A stretch of DNA of 64,000 bases from Paenibacillus sp. FSL R5-0345 (GCF_000758585.1 NZ_CP009281.1:4650001-4714000), one strand, 5' to 3'; positions 26,144 to 35,662 are shown, counted from the stretch's first letter. The notes: generated by a model from the sequence alone, not told the origin. Made by a program: numbers and translations.

Positions 26144-27130
26144 TTAATATTGCGCCAATCGAAGCATTTCCGCCTTCACCTTTTCTTTGCTAAGCATGAA
26201 GAACTTCTCCATTGGTGGGCTGATTGGCATCGCCGGAACATCCGGACCACAAAGACGGAAGATCGGCGCGTCTAGTTCAAATAGACAATGTTCAGCGATA
26301 ATCGCCGCCACTTCGCCGCCAATACCGCCCGTTTTATTATCCTCGTGCACAATAAGAACCTTCCCTGTCTCACGAGCAGCAGCTATGATCGCCTCACGAT
26401 CAAGGGGCTGCAAGGTCCGCAGATCCAGAATATGCGCTGTAATGCCTTCTTCGCGCTCCAATTCTTCTGCTGCTTGCATCGCAAAATGCAATGGCAAACT
26501 ATAACCAATAACCGTAATATCTGTTCCCTTGCGCAGCAGATTAGCTTCGCCAATTGGAACGATATAATCACCTTCTGGCACTTCTTCCTTGATCAGCTTA
26601 TAGCACTTCTTGTTCTCGAAGAATAAAACCGGATCAGGGTCACGTACGGCTGCTTTCAATAGCCCTTTTGCATCGTAAGCAGAGTAAGGTGCGACAATCT
26701 TCAATCCTGGTGTACCGAAGAAAATCGATTCCGGGCACTGAGAATGGTACAGACCGCCGAATACACCGCCGCCGATAGGCGCACGAATGACAACCGGACA
26801 ATTCCAATCGTTATTTGAACGATAGCGGATTTTGGCCGCTTCGCTAATGATTTGATTCGTTGCTGGAAGCATGAAATCAGAGTACTGCATTTCAGCAATA
26901 GGCTTCATACCATACATAGCTGCACCAATCGCCACACCAGCTATAGCCGATTCCGCTAACGGTGTATCTAGTACACGCTCTTCTCCGAACTGTTCTTGCA
27001 GACCTTTTGTTGTGGTAAATACGCCACCTTTGAGCCCCACGTCCTCGCCAAGCACAAACACGGATTCATCGCGTTCCATTTCTTCCTTCATAGCGAGCCG
27101 AATGGCATCGATATATTCCATTATAGCCAT
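26144..27130 (-). CDS. Branched-chain 2-oxoacid dehydrogenase E1 beta subunit
   Basis: A 328-residue transketolase-like subunit. Visible elements are the N-terminal IDAIRLAMKEEMERDESVFVLGEDVG, the TPP-side glutamate in DTPLAESAIAG, and RAPIGGGVFGGLYHSQ near 115-130. The C-terminal transketolase domain follows from about 195 (ITVIGYSLPL). With E1alpha it decarboxylates 2-oxoacids and reductively acylates the E2 lipoyl arm. It begins three bases after the E1alpha stop. Confidence 0.94.
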   Translation of the reverse strand: MAIMEYIDAIRLAMKEEMERDESVFVLGEDVGLKGGVFTTTKGLQEQFGEERVLDTPLAESAIAGVAIGAAMYGMKPIAEMQYSDFMLPATNQIISEAAKIRYRSNNDWNCPVVIRAPIGGGVFGGLYHSQCPESIFFGTPGLKIVAPYSAYDAKGLLKAAVRDPDPVLFFENKKCYKLIKEEVPEGDYIVPIGEANLLRKGTDITVIGYSLPLHFAMQAAEELEREEGITAHILDLRTLQPLDREAIIAAARETGKVLIVHEDNKTGGIGGEVAAIIAEHCLFELDAPIFRLCGPDVPAMPISPPMEKFFMLSKEKVKAEMLRLAQY

Positions 27131-27133
27131 GGT

Positions 27134-28165
27134 TTATGCTCCTCCTTTCAGGTCGGAATCACTGTAAACATGCAGCAGTGTATCTTCCGGTTTCGGGAAT
27201 GGAGCGTTGTCAGCATATTCGATAGCTGCTTTAAGATCAAGATTGCATTCAGCAATAAGATCTTGTTCTTGCTCGTCACTCCAAAGTCCCAGACCGATCA
27301 GGTAATTGCGGAATCCTGCTACGCCGTCCTTCTTCCAGTTCTCATCAACCTCTTCTTTGGTCCGGTAAGCCAAATCATTATCCGAGGTGGAGTGTGGAGA
27401 TAAACGGTACATCATAGCTTCGATCAACGTAGGACCTTCCCCCGCAAGTGCTCTTTCCCGAGCTTCCTTAACGACACGATATACTTCCAGTGGATCATTG
27501 CCGTCTACACGCACACCTGGAAACCCATAACCCAGAGCACGGTCGCTGACCTTACCGCCCAGCTGTTTGTGAGCAGGAATAGAGATCGCGTACTGATTAT
27601 TCTGACACATAATAATAACCGGCAGCTTATTCACTCCGGCAAAGTTACAAGCTTCATGAAAATCGCCTTGGTTGCTGGAGCCTTCTCCGAAGGTTACAAA
27701 TGAGACGAACTTTTTCTTTTGCATTTTGGCTGCCAAAGCAAAACCAACCGCATGAGGGACCTGCGTGGTTACCGGACTTGAGCCTGTCACAATACGCAAA
27801 CGCTTACTACCAAAGTGACCTGGCATTTGCCGCCCACCACTGTTTGGATCTTCTGCCTTTGCGAACACAGACAACATCAGTTCACGAGTAGTCATACCCA
27901 CGGAGAGTACGAAAGCATAATCACGGTAATATGGTAAAAAATAATCATTCTGCCGGTCCAGCGCAAATGCTGCTGCTACCTGACCCGCCTCCTGGCCAAT
28001 GCCGGAGACATGAAAGTTAATCTTGCCAGCGCGCTGAAGCAGCAGACTGCGCTCGTCGTATTTACGTGCGAGCAACATATATCTGTACATATCGATGACC
28101 TGACCGTCACTTAGTCCAAGCTGCTTATGTCTGTTAATCGTTTCTACAGTATCTTGGGATTCCAT
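27134..28165 (-). CDS. Branched-chain 2-oxoacid dehydrogenase E1 alpha subunit
   Basis: A 343-residue thiamine diphosphate-dependent subunit. The TPP-binding region GEGSSNQGDFHEACNFAGVNK lies near 168-188 and is followed by the NN of IIMCQNN. A phosphorylation-loop-like YRLSPHSTSDND stretch lies near 268-280. The FLPYYRDYAFVLSVG motif is typical of 2-oxoisovalerate E1alpha. It is second in the operon after E3, 130 bases downstream, and coupled to E1beta. Confidence 0.94.
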   Translation of the reverse strand: MESQDTVETINRHKQLGLSDGQVIDMYRYMLLARKYDERSLLLQRAGKINFHVSGIGQEAGQVAAAFALDRQNDYFLPYYRDYAFVLSVGMTTRELMLSVFAKAEDPNSGGRQMPGHFGSKRLRIVTGSSPVTTQVPHAVGFALAAKMQKKKFVSFVTFGEGSSNQGDFHEACNFAGVNKLPVIIMCQNNQYAISIPAHKQLGGKVSDRALGYGFPGVRVDGNDPLEVYRVVKEARERALAGEGPTLIEAMMYRLSPHSTSDNDLAYRTKEEVDENWKKDGVAGFRNYLIGLGLWSDEQEQDLIAECNLDLKAAIEYADNAPFPKPEDTLLHVYSDSDLKGGA

Positions 28166-28295
28166 AAAGAGATACCTCCTTATTCATAAAGCCTGAGTCT
28201 TACAGGATTTAAGACCAATTGTATCCTGATCTTAAAACCTGGTACTAAGACTTGGCTTGAGTTTATTATAATCCCTTTTTACCCAAAAAGAAAAG

Positions 28296-29717
28296 CTAAA
28301 TCCCGATAGATCTTCCGTCTACTGCTAACATTGCTTCTCCAACGATCTCCGAAAGCGTAGGGTGAGCATGAATGGCCTCACCAATTTCCCAAGGTGTTGC
28401 ATCAAGCAGTTGGGCTAGTGCCGCTTCTCCGATTAGATCCGTTACATGCGGACCAATCATCTGCACACCGAGAATATCTCCGCTGGTTCGATCCGCTACA
28501 ACTTTAACAAACCCGTCCTTCTGACCGTACACAATCGCCTTGCCAATGGCAGAGAAAGGGAATTTTCCAGTCACCACATCATGTCCCAATGCCTTAGCTT
28601 CCTTCTCAGTGTGACCCACACTCGCTACTTCAGGACGTGTATAGACACAGCGCGGTACAAGATGTGTATGATAAGGATGAAGTCTCTCACCAGCGAGATG
28701 GTTGACCGCCATAATGCCTTCATGACTGGCCGCATGTGCTAATTGTAATCCACCGATACAGTCGCCAATCGCATAAATATGCGGTTCAGCCGTTTGCATA
28801 CTAGCATTTACAGCGATAATTCCTTTATCAAAGCGAATATCTGTATTTTCCAGACCAATATTCTCGATATTTGCTACTCTGCCTACGGATACTAGCAGCT
28901 TTTCTGCGGATAAACTTTGAGTTTGCTCTCCCTTACGGGCATCGATCGTTATTCCATCCTCAGTTACCTTACAGGTTGCAGCATCTACTGTAGTTTCAGT
29001 TAGAACTTTAACGCCACGTTTTTTCAATAAGCGTTGCAGTTCTTTAGCTACTTCTTCATCCTCTTGAGGTAGTAACTGACCAGCAGCTTCAACTACCGTA
29101 ACCTGTACTCCGAAATCGACAAGCATAGAGGCCCATTCCACCCCAATTACTCCGCCTCCAACAATAATGATGGAAGAAGGTAACTCGTCGAGCGTGAGTG
29201 CTTCATCACTGCTAAGAATAACTTTCCCGTCTGGTTCCAGACCAGGTAATACACGCGGACGAGATCCTGTAGCAATAATAAGATGGTTAGAGACCACTGT
29301 TTCCATTTCACCGTCTTCTAGTTCTACAGCAACAGCACCACTACGTGGGGAAAAAATAGAGGGACCCGTCACACGCCCCTTGCCTTTAATAACTTGTATT
29401 TTATTTTTGCGCATCAAATATTGTACGCCCTGATGAAGTTGTTCAACTACCGCTTCCTTGCGCTTTTGTACTTTCGGGAATACAAGCTGTACACCGCTTG
29501 TCTCAATGCCATAGCTCTCGCTCTCATTGATTTCAGCATATACTTCTGCACTTCTGAGCAGCGATTTGCTAGGAATGCAGCCACGGTGCAGGCAGGTTCC
29601 TCCCAGTTTGTCCATTTCGATGACGACGACGGACTTACCAAGCTGTGCAGCGCGAATGGCTGCCACATATCCCCCGGTTCCTCCGCCAAGAATGGCCACG
29701 TCACATGAAATTGTCAT
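28296..29717 (-). CDS. Dihydrolipoyl dehydrogenase (E3)
   Basis: A 473-residue flavoprotein that reoxidizes the E2 lipoyl arm with NAD+. The FAD site GGGTGGYVAA is at about 11-20, the redox disulfide is GGTCLHRGCIPSK (Cys42, Cys47), the NAD site VGGGVIGVEWAS lies near 187-198 and the C-terminal base is in HAHPTLSE near 452. An E3 gene leading an E1alpha-E1beta-E2 operon matches the bkd/lpdV arrangement of Firmicutes. No bcd, buk or ptb genes accompany it here, unlike B. subtilis. Confidence 0.95.
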   Translation of the reverse strand: MTISCDVAILGGGTGGYVAAIRAAQLGKSVVVIEMDKLGGTCLHRGCIPSKSLLRSAEVYAEINESESYGIETSGVQLVFPKVQKRKEAVVEQLHQGVQYLMRKNKIQVIKGKGRVTGPSIFSPRSGAVAVELEDGEMETVVSNHLIIATGSRPRVLPGLEPDGKVILSSDEALTLDELPSSIIIVGGGVIGVEWASMLVDFGVQVTVVEAAGQLLPQEDEEVAKELQRLLKKRGVKVLTETTVDAATCKVTEDGITIDARKGEQTQSLSAEKLLVSVGRVANIENIGLENTDIRFDKGIIAVNASMQTAEPHIYAIGDCIGGLQLAHAASHEGIMAVNHLAGERLHPYHTHLVPRCVYTRPEVASVGHTEKEAKALGHDVVTGKFPFSAIGKAIVYGQKDGFVKVVADRTSGDILGVQMIGPHVTDLIGEAALAQLLDATPWEIGEAIHAHPTLSEIVGEAMLAVDGRSIGI

Positions 29718-29764
29718 GATATGTATCCTCCAGTCATTACACGTAAGTTCATTTTACATTGTAT

Positions 29765-29792
29765 ATTGTACTCTCTTTTTAGAGTATTACAA
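29765..29792 (-). promoter_or_regulatory. Possible sigma-A promoter with internal palindrome, bkd-lipB operon
   Basis: On the minus strand TTGTAA and TACAAT are 16 bases apart, about 50 bases upstream of the E3 gene. The spacer contains the inverted repeat TACTCT-n6-AGAGTA (29769-29786), a plausible operator. No sigma-54 (-24/-12) element is visible, although the B. subtilis bkd operon depends on sigma-L. Confidence 0.45.
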
Positions 29793-29884
29793 AACTTATA
29801 AACGTCATATCCAAATAGACTTTTTCTTACTAAAGCGTTATCATATGTTTGAATCTAATGGGCTAAGAGGGGTAGGAGACATTT

Positions 29885-30190
29885 ATGAAACTGTTAATTT
29901 CACGCTTCATTGCCATCCTTATTCTTGTGTTTCCTGGTTTAATTGCAATGAAGGGCTTCTTAATGATGAAGGACGATATTTTTGATTATATCTCTATGCA
30001 TGGCGATGACTCCGTTGTCCCAGATTTCGCTTGGCTTCACTTTGGCGGTGGTTTCCTTCTCTTTGCAGCAGGTATGACTTTCCTTGGGGGCTGGATTCTA
30101 GCAAGAGACCGCAAACGCAATTATGTTGGCCCTCGGTTCAAGGAGAAACAACAAGCGAAGCAAGCTGCAGCGCAAGAAACGATCTCCTAG
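29885..30190 (+). CDS. DUF2627 family membrane protein (YqzF-like)
   Basis: A 101-residue protein with two hydrophobic helices at about 5-28 and 51-73, a short loop (MMKDDIFDYISMHGDD) between them and a basic, Gln/Ala-rich tail. The family is linked to the bkd locus in Bacilli (yqzF), and here the gene is divergent from the bkd operon. Function unknown. GGGGTAGGAGA precedes the ATG. Confidence 0.85.
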   Translation: MKLLISRFIAILILVFPGLIAMKGFLMMKDDIFDYISMHGDDSVVPDFAWLHFGGGFLLFAAGMTFLGGWILARDRKRNYVGPRFKEKQQAKQAAAQETIS

Positions 30191-30305
30191 GCAGCAAAAT
30201 CCCCCTCTCATTGTACTTTGTACAATAGAATTCATTCCAAAGAAGGTTAAATCAAACCATCCAACAACTCCTTCGAATGCAAAATGAATCTCCACACATT
30301 ACATA

Positions 30306-30363
30306 AAGGCGAGAGTTCTCATGGACGCAACTTGCGCTTCCTTGAAAACTCCCGCCTTTTTAT
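30306..30363. terminator. Bidirectional terminator between DUF2627 and the ABC exporter
   Basis: Arms built from GGCG, GAGTT and TCA pairing with TGA, AACTC and CGCC, with a T-tract on the plus side (CGCCTTTTT) and an A-rich left flank. It lies between convergent genes. Confidence 0.7.
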
Positions 30364-30370
30364 GCACAGC

Positions 30371-32230
30371 TTAAAGCCCAGCTTTATCAAGCGACTCTCT
30401 ACGGCCACCCTGAACCAACTCGCTGTACAAGCCCCCTTGCTTCAACAACTCCTCATGAGAGCCCTGCTGCAATAATCTGCCCCCTTGAAGAACAAGAATT
30501 CGATCTGCAGCGCGGATGGTACCCAGTCTATGGGCAATAACGAAGCTGGTCCGTCCCTTCATCAACGCCTGTAGTCCTTCCTGAATCTTGATTTCGGTCA
30601 CGGTATCGATACTGCTAGTGGCTTCATCAAGAACAAGCATGGAAGGGTTGGCAAGAATAGCCCTTGCAATGGATAGCAATTGCTTCTGTCCTTGGCTTAT
30701 GCCGCTGCCATCAGCAGAGAGCATTCGATCATAACCTTCCGGCATTCGGATAATAAAAGAATGAGCGTTAGCCAGCTTCGCCGCCGCTTCGACCTCCTCA
30801 TCGGAAGCATCCAGTCTACCGTAACGAATATTATCGCGGATGCTGCCCTTGAATAAAAAGGAGTCCTGCAATACAAATGCCATATGGCTCCTCAGGCTTT
30901 CACGCCGAATCGAAGTGACATCTAAGCCATCCAGCGTAATCTTACCCTGATTAGGATCATAGAAACGAGATAACAGCCCGATAAGTGTTGTTTTGCCGGC
31001 ACCGGTAGGTCCTACTAAGGCAATCATCTCACCAGGCTTCGCTTCAAAGCTAATATCATGCAGTGTGTTAGAACTTCTGTCATATGAAAAAGATACATTT
31101 TCGAACTTCACTGCACCTTCAACTTTAACCAGCGAAGTGGCTGCACCTTCATCTTTAGCTTCCGTCTCTTCGTCCAGCACTTCAAACACTCTCTCCGCTC
31201 CTGCAACCGCTGACAGCAGTGTATTCCACTGATTCGCTAAGTCATTAAGAGGGCGAGTAAATTGACGCGTGTATTCAACAAATACGATAATCACTCCGAC
31301 CGTTATTGCCCCACGGATCGCTAGCAGACCGCCAACTCCAGCAACAATAGCGAAGCTCAAATTATTAAGTCCATTCATCAGCTTAGGAATGAAGCCAGAA
31401 ATCGACTGTGCCCAGTATCCAGAGAGCATAATTCGCTCATTGCGTTCATGAAAACCAGCGATGACCCGTTCCTCTTGTGAAAAAGCCTTGATAATCCGTT
31501 GACCGGATAACGTCTCTTCTATATAACCATTTAACTCACCCACATTGCGCTGACGTTCTTTAAAAAGCGGACCCGTACGCCGAGTAATCCAGCGCATGCC
31601 TAATAGCATCAAAGGCACAACCAGGAATGTAAGCAGCGTCAGAAGAGGACTAAGCCACAGCATTACACCAACCGTTCCGAGCAACGTCAACACACTGGAA
31701 AAGATCTGAATAGCTGAGCTATTCAGCGTAGAGCTGACATTCTCAATATCGTTGGTGAGGCGGCTCATAATTTCGCCCTGCTGTCTCCGGTTAAAAAATG
31801 AGATCGGCAAACGATGCAGATGAGAAAACAACTCCGTGCGCATCCGAAATACGGTCTCCTGAGCGATTTCGATCATCCAAATATTTTGCAGCCAAGATGT
31901 TAAAGAATAGAAAATATACACACTAGCAAGGCTGATCAAAAAAATCGTCCACGAACGTCCGCCAGTGCCTTCCAGATAATCATCCACGGCTCTACCAATC
32001 ATATAAGGCCCGAGCAGCGCTAAAGCCGAGCTGAAGACCACCATTAACAGAACGAGAAAAAGCTTAGCTTTACGCTCGGCAAGGTAGCTCCAAATCCGCA
32101 TGAGCGTGCCGCCCCAATCCTTCGCCTTCGCTTTTGGCTTCCTTCCAGCTGCTGAACCAAGACTTCTTCCAGCTCCAAGCTCAATGACGGGTTTTGGGTG
32201 ACGAAAGGGTTCAAGAAGTGCTTTGAACAT
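30371..32230 (-). CDS. ABC exporter half-transporter with canonical ATP site, degenerate signature
   Basis: A 619-residue protein with an N-terminal tail, six membrane helices in about 55-345, and an ATPase domain. Walker A is GPTGAGKTT, Walker B is MLVLDEATSSID with catalytic Glu, but the signature reads ISQGQKQ instead of LSGGQ. This is the complement of its partner encoded upstream, as in heterodimeric exporters of the BmrCD/YheHI class with one catalytic and one degenerate ATP site. Its start overlaps the partner gene by 20 bases. Drug or lipid export is inferred; the substrate is unknown. Confidence 0.93.
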   Translation of the reverse strand: MFKALLEPFRHPKPVIELGAGRSLGSAAGRKPKAKAKDWGGTLMRIWSYLAERKAKLFLVLLMVVFSSALALLGPYMIGRAVDDYLEGTGGRSWTIFLISLASVYIFYSLTSWLQNIWMIEIAQETVFRMRTELFSHLHRLPISFFNRRQQGEIMSRLTNDIENVSSTLNSSAIQIFSSVLTLLGTVGVMLWLSPLLTLLTFLVVPLMLLGMRWITRRTGPLFKERQRNVGELNGYIEETLSGQRIIKAFSQEERVIAGFHERNERIMLSGYWAQSISGFIPKLMNGLNNLSFAIVAGVGGLLAIRGAITVGVIIVFVEYTRQFTRPLNDLANQWNTLLSAVAGAERVFEVLDEETEAKDEGAATSLVKVEGAVKFENVSFSYDRSSNTLHDISFEAKPGEMIALVGPTGAGKTTLIGLLSRFYDPNQGKITLDGLDVTSIRRESLRSHMAFVLQDSFLFKGSIRDNIRYGRLDASDEEVEAAAKLANAHSFIIRMPEGYDRMLSADGSGISQGQKQLLSIARAILANPSMLVLDEATSSIDTVTEIKIQEGLQALMKGRTSFVIAHRLGTIRAADRILVLQGGRLLQQGSHEELLKQGGLYSELVQGGRRESLDKAGL

Positions 32231-33950
32231 GCTGCTTCGCCTCCTCTACCTGTGATTCATAAATCTTGCGGTACAGCGGAGAGCTTGCCATAAGCTCCTC
32301 ATGTGATCCCTTACCGATTAAGCGCCCTTCGTCCAACAGCAAAATCAAATCGGCAGATGCAGTTGAACTGATCTTTTGAGTAATCAGGAAGGTTGTACAT
32401 GAAATCTCTTTTAGTGCCTCCAGCAAAAGTCCTTCTGTCACAGCATCAAGCGCACTCGTGCTGTCATCGAGGATCAAAATAGCAGGCTTCCTCACAAGCG
32501 CCCGAGCAATGGTCAACCGCTGCTTTTGCCCACCAGACAGATTTACCCCTCGTTGACCAAGCATCGTGTCATAACCATTAGGCAATTCCATCACTGTTGC
32601 ATGAATTTGAGCGGCAGCCGCTGCGTGTTCGATTTGTTCCTGTGTGGCATGTTCATTGCCCCAAGCGATATTATCGCGGATCGATCCGCTGAAGAGCTGT
32701 ACTTCTTGAGGAACGTAACCAATCGATCGCCGCAATCTTGAAATATCGATATCGCTGCTCTTTTGCCCATCAATGCTAATGATGCCGTCTGTCTCTTCGT
32801 ATAAACGTGGGATGAGACCGACAAGAGAAGACTTACCTGATCCGGTGGCTCCCATAATCGCTACTCGCTCACCAGCAGAAACTTCAAAAGTAATATCCTC
32901 AAGCACTGAAATGTTACTTTCAGGATACTTGAAGCTGATGCCTTCAAATTGAACATGTCCCTGTATCGGTTCGCTCTTAGCGGCTCCGCCTTCCTTAACT
33001 CCAGCGCCTGCTGACATCACTTCTGTAATACGCTGTGAGGAGGCGCGTGCCCTAGAAATTGTAACGACTAGCCCAGATATTGCCGACAATGCTCCAATGG
33101 TTCGTAAAGAGTAATTAATAACCGCAACGGTTTCTCCTAAAGTAGCATCCCCATTTGCAATCTCAATCCGTCCAAACCATAGGATCAGCATAATCGCTGC
33201 ATTCACAATTAGCATAACAAATGGCATCGTCGTCTCGGTCAAACGCAGCGCAGATACCGTGGATCTCATCAAATTCCCGCTAAATACCGTGAAACGTCCA
33301 ATCTCATGTCCCATGCGCACGAACACACGGATTAAGCGAATTCCTGTAAGATTCTCCTGAATTACTCCATTCACACCGTCTATACGATTTTGTACGTTGC
33401 GAAATAACAAAGAAGCTTTTCTCATGATGAAGTAAAGGAAGAGAAGCAACAAAGGTAGAGCTACAGTGAGAAATAATCCCAGCTTCACATGAACAACCAA
33501 TGCCATAATCACACTGCCCACCACAACCAGTGGCACCCGTGTCATAAAGCGAAGGCTCATAAATATAGTGTCCTGCAGCTGCGATACATCGCCGGTCAGA
33601 CGTGTGATCAGCGACGAGGTAGCAAACCGATTGAATACTTCATATGTAAAGGATTGTACCTTTTCATATAACTTGTCCCTAAGATCAAAAGCAAAGCTCT
33701 GACTCGCATGGGCAGCAAAAAAAGAACTTAACACTCCAGCTATAAACGCGACTACCGCGCTGCCGATCAATACACCGCCCCAAAGCCATACTACAGAGGA
33801 ATTCTGTTCTTTAATGCCCTGGTCAATAATTTTGGAAATGAGTAAAGGCTGTGACAATTCCACCGCTAGTTCAATAAGCATCATCACTAGGGCAGCTATT
33901 GCAGCGACTTTATATTTTTTGAGAAAAGAGAAAATCAAACCCATTCGCAT
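32211..33950 (-). CDS. ABC exporter half-transporter with degenerate Walker B
   Basis: A 579-residue protein with six membrane helices in about 15-310 and an ATPase domain. Walker A is GATGSGKSS, the signature is the canonical NLSGGQKQR, but Walker B ends LDDSTSALD, with Asp where the catalytic Glu is expected. Combined with the following gene, one composite ATP site is normal and the other degenerate. B. subtilis YheI/BmrC-type proteins show the same exchange. The gene lies 11 bases after a small coiled-coil gene and is probably cotranscribed. Confidence 0.93.
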   Translation of the reverse strand: MRMGLIFSFLKKYKVAAIAALVMMLIELAVELSQPLLISKIIDQGIKEQNSSVVWLWGGVLIGSAVVAFIAGVLSSFFAAHASQSFAFDLRDKLYEKVQSFTYEVFNRFATSSLITRLTGDVSQLQDTIFMSLRFMTRVPLVVVGSVIMALVVHVKLGLFLTVALPLLLLFLYFIMRKASLLFRNVQNRIDGVNGVIQENLTGIRLIRVFVRMGHEIGRFTVFSGNLMRSTVSALRLTETTMPFVMLIVNAAIMLILWFGRIEIANGDATLGETVAVINYSLRTIGALSAISGLVVTISRARASSQRITEVMSAGAGVKEGGAAKSEPIQGHVQFEGISFKYPESNISVLEDITFEVSAGERVAIMGATGSGKSSLVGLIPRLYEETDGIISIDGQKSSDIDISRLRRSIGYVPQEVQLFSGSIRDNIAWGNEHATQEQIEHAAAAAQIHATVMELPNGYDTMLGQRGVNLSGGQKQRLTIARALVRKPAILILDDSTSALDAVTEGLLLEALKEISCTTFLITQKISSTASADLILLLDEGRLIGKGSHEELMASSPLYRKIYESQVEEAKQHVQSTS

Positions 33951-33961
33951 ACCCTCTTTTT

Positions 33962-34171
33962 CTATTCGTACAGTGCATCCCTTAAACGAGTCGACATTGT
34001 GGAGGCCTGCCCAGTTTTCATTATTGCCCGCCGCAGCGCTTTATTGCTTCGATTCAATTCCACCAAATCTGCCATCATCTCTTCCAGCAAAGCCTCAGCC
34101 TCGATAGAAAGATTTCCATTTTGCTGAATCAGAGCTAACCGTTCCTTGTATTCGTCTATTTTTTCAGTCAC
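33962..34171 (-). CDS. Small helical protein preceding the exporter genes
   Basis: About 69 residues, starting at GTG with AAGGAAG eight bases upstream (VTEKIDEYKERL...). It is predicted to be mostly helical, with a likely coiled coil at about 3-52 and no membrane segment. A start 16 codons earlier exists but lacks a ribosome binding site. I do not recognise the family. Its position as first gene of the exporter operon suggests a regulatory or accessory role. Confidence 0.6.
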   Translation of the reverse strand: MTEKIDEYKERLALIQQNGNLSIEAEALLEEMMADLVELNRSNKALRRAIMKTGQASTMSTRLRDALYE

Positions 34172-34323
34172 ACTTATTACTTCCTTTCCAATCACTTGAT
34201 TCCTTTTATCATACCACATTCAAATCTATCGCAATGTTTTCACTGGATACAGCTGACACGAATATGATACTCTAATAAGGTCGCATTTTTAAGATTAGAT
34301 AATTGGCTTATACGAAAGGATAG

Positions 34324-34899
34324 ATGGAAGTGGCACAGTTGTTTTTCAAATACGGAGCAATGAACAGCGGTAAATCTATTGAGATACTCAAGGTTGCGCA
34401 TAATTATGAAGAGCAAGGGAAATCGGTGCTCATTTTCACTCCATCCATAGACGATCGGGACGAAGTTGGTTTTATCTCCTCCCGTATTGGGCTGCGGAAA
34501 CAGGCCATACCCGTCGACGAGAATACCGATATTTATAATATCGTCAGCAGTAACCAGCCCAAACCCCACTGTGTGCTAATTGATGAATGTCAATTTCTAA
34601 GCAAGGACTGCATTCTTCAGCTAGTACGGATTGTAGATGAACTAGGCATTCCCGTTATGGCATTTGGACTTAAAAATGATTTCCAAAACCAGCTATTTGA
34701 AGGCAGCAAATACATGCTGATTTATGCTGATAAAATCGAGGAAATGAAGACTATTTGCTGGTTCTGCGAGCGCAAAGCAACGATGGCTCTAAGAGTAGAA
34801 AATGGTAAGCCTGTATACAGCGGTAAGCAAATCCAAATTGGTGGCAACGAAGCCTACTATCCAGTGTGCCGTAAATGTCACAAGAATCCACCACTATAA
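34324..34899 (+). CDS. tdk: Thymidine kinase
   Basis: A 191-residue type II thymidine kinase. The P-loop KYGAMNSGKS is at about 9-18, Walker B VLIDECQFL at 84-92 holds the Asp-Glu pair, and a four-cysteine zinc site is made of CWFC near 142-145 and CRKC near 182-185. It phosphorylates thymidine and deoxyuridine for salvage. In Bacillus tdk lies near rpmE and prfA; here it is alone next to the exporter, suggesting rearrangement. AAGGA precedes the ATG; a GTG two codons later is also possible. Confidence 0.95.
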   Translation: MEVAQLFFKYGAMNSGKSIEILKVAHNYEEQGKSVLIFTPSIDDRDEVGFISSRIGLRKQAIPVDENTDIYNIVSSNQPKPHCVLIDECQFLSKDCILQLVRIVDELGIPVMAFGLKNDFQNQLFEGSKYMLIYADKIEEMKTICWFCERKATMALRVENGKPVYSGKQIQIGGNEAYYPVCRKCHKNPPL

Positions 34900-34952
34900 A
34901 AAATCTCCACAAGGCGAGGCTTTGCGGAGGACCCCAATATTTTCTTTAAGCT

Positions 34953-34996
34953 AAAAAAGCATTCCGAAGGCGCGTTAGCCTCAGGAATGCTTTTTT
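34953..34996. terminator. Bidirectional terminator between tdk and the DinB-like gene
   Basis: Arms AAAAAAGCATTCC and GGAATGCTTTTTT with A and T runs on both sides. A second hairpin (CTCCACAAGGC/GCTTTGCGGAG) lies just before it at about 34906-34930. Confidence 0.9.
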
Positions 34997-35009
34997 AAAT
35001 CTAACTCGC

Positions 35010-35528
35010 TTATACTAGATATCTTTCTTTAAGAATATTCAAATGATGAAGATCATGACCGATCATTAAGCAGGCCACCGCTCTCGCGGAGATAGCTCCA
35101 TTGTTAACCGTTCCCATTCGAGTCCACGCTTCTTCCGGCAGAGTATCTAAAAGGGCTTGCGTTGACTCTCGGACAAGCTTGTAATGAGCCAGCAGCTTTT
35201 CTAAAGTGTGCGCATCGAAATTTGCGGTTAGTACGTAGTCCTTTTCCTCAAACCCCGCTAATGGTGTTGTATCTCCTCTTGCCACGCGCAATAAACGATA
35301 AGACATAATTCTTCCAGTATCCGCTAGATGGCCGACCATTTGCTTAATACTCCATTTGTCAGGAGCGTAACGATGCTCTCCTTGTTCTTCCGTAAGGTTC
35401 GAAATAAAACTACAAATCTCATCCGTCTGCTCTCTAAAAATAGTACAAATTTCCCCTTCTGTTGGTACTAAAGAGATATACTTTGACAGCTCATTCAAAT
35501 ACTCACTACTCTCTGGACGTTGACCCAT
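35010..35528 (-). CDS. DinB-fold (DinB_2) metalloenzyme-like protein
   Basis: A protein of about 172 residues. The three-His metal pattern of the DinB/YfiT superfamily is visible: His in MVGHLADT and the pair in MIGHDLHHLNILKE. Such four-helix bundle proteins include thiol-dependent transferases (bacillithiol or mycothiol S-transferase-like); the exact reaction is unknown. The ATG at 35528 has GAGGAG seven bases upstream. It converges with tdk. Confidence 0.85.
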   Translation of the reverse strand: MGQRPESSEYLNELSKYISLVPTEGEICTIFREQTDEICSFISNLTEEQGEHRYAPDKWSIKQMVGHLADTGRIMSYRLLRVARGDTTPLAGFEEKDYVLTANFDAHTLEKLLAHYKLVRESTQALLDTLPEEAWTRMGTVNNGAISARAVACLMIGHDLHHLNILKERYLV

Positions 35529-35662
35529 GTAGAAACTCCTCACATATTGAATTTTTTTGAAAAATATGGAGAAAAATCACGTGCTCATAGTTGTATTTTA
35601 GTTAATTATGTATGATACTTGCAATATTAAGATTTGTTAAACTAGTCATCGGGAGTGTCGGC

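Noticed and set aside
35587..35606. Two TAGTT units upstream of the agr-like operon as LytTR binding sites
   Set aside because: They are 11 bases apart, not the 21-22 bases usual for AgrA/LytTR direct repeats, and the flanks fit the consensus poorly.
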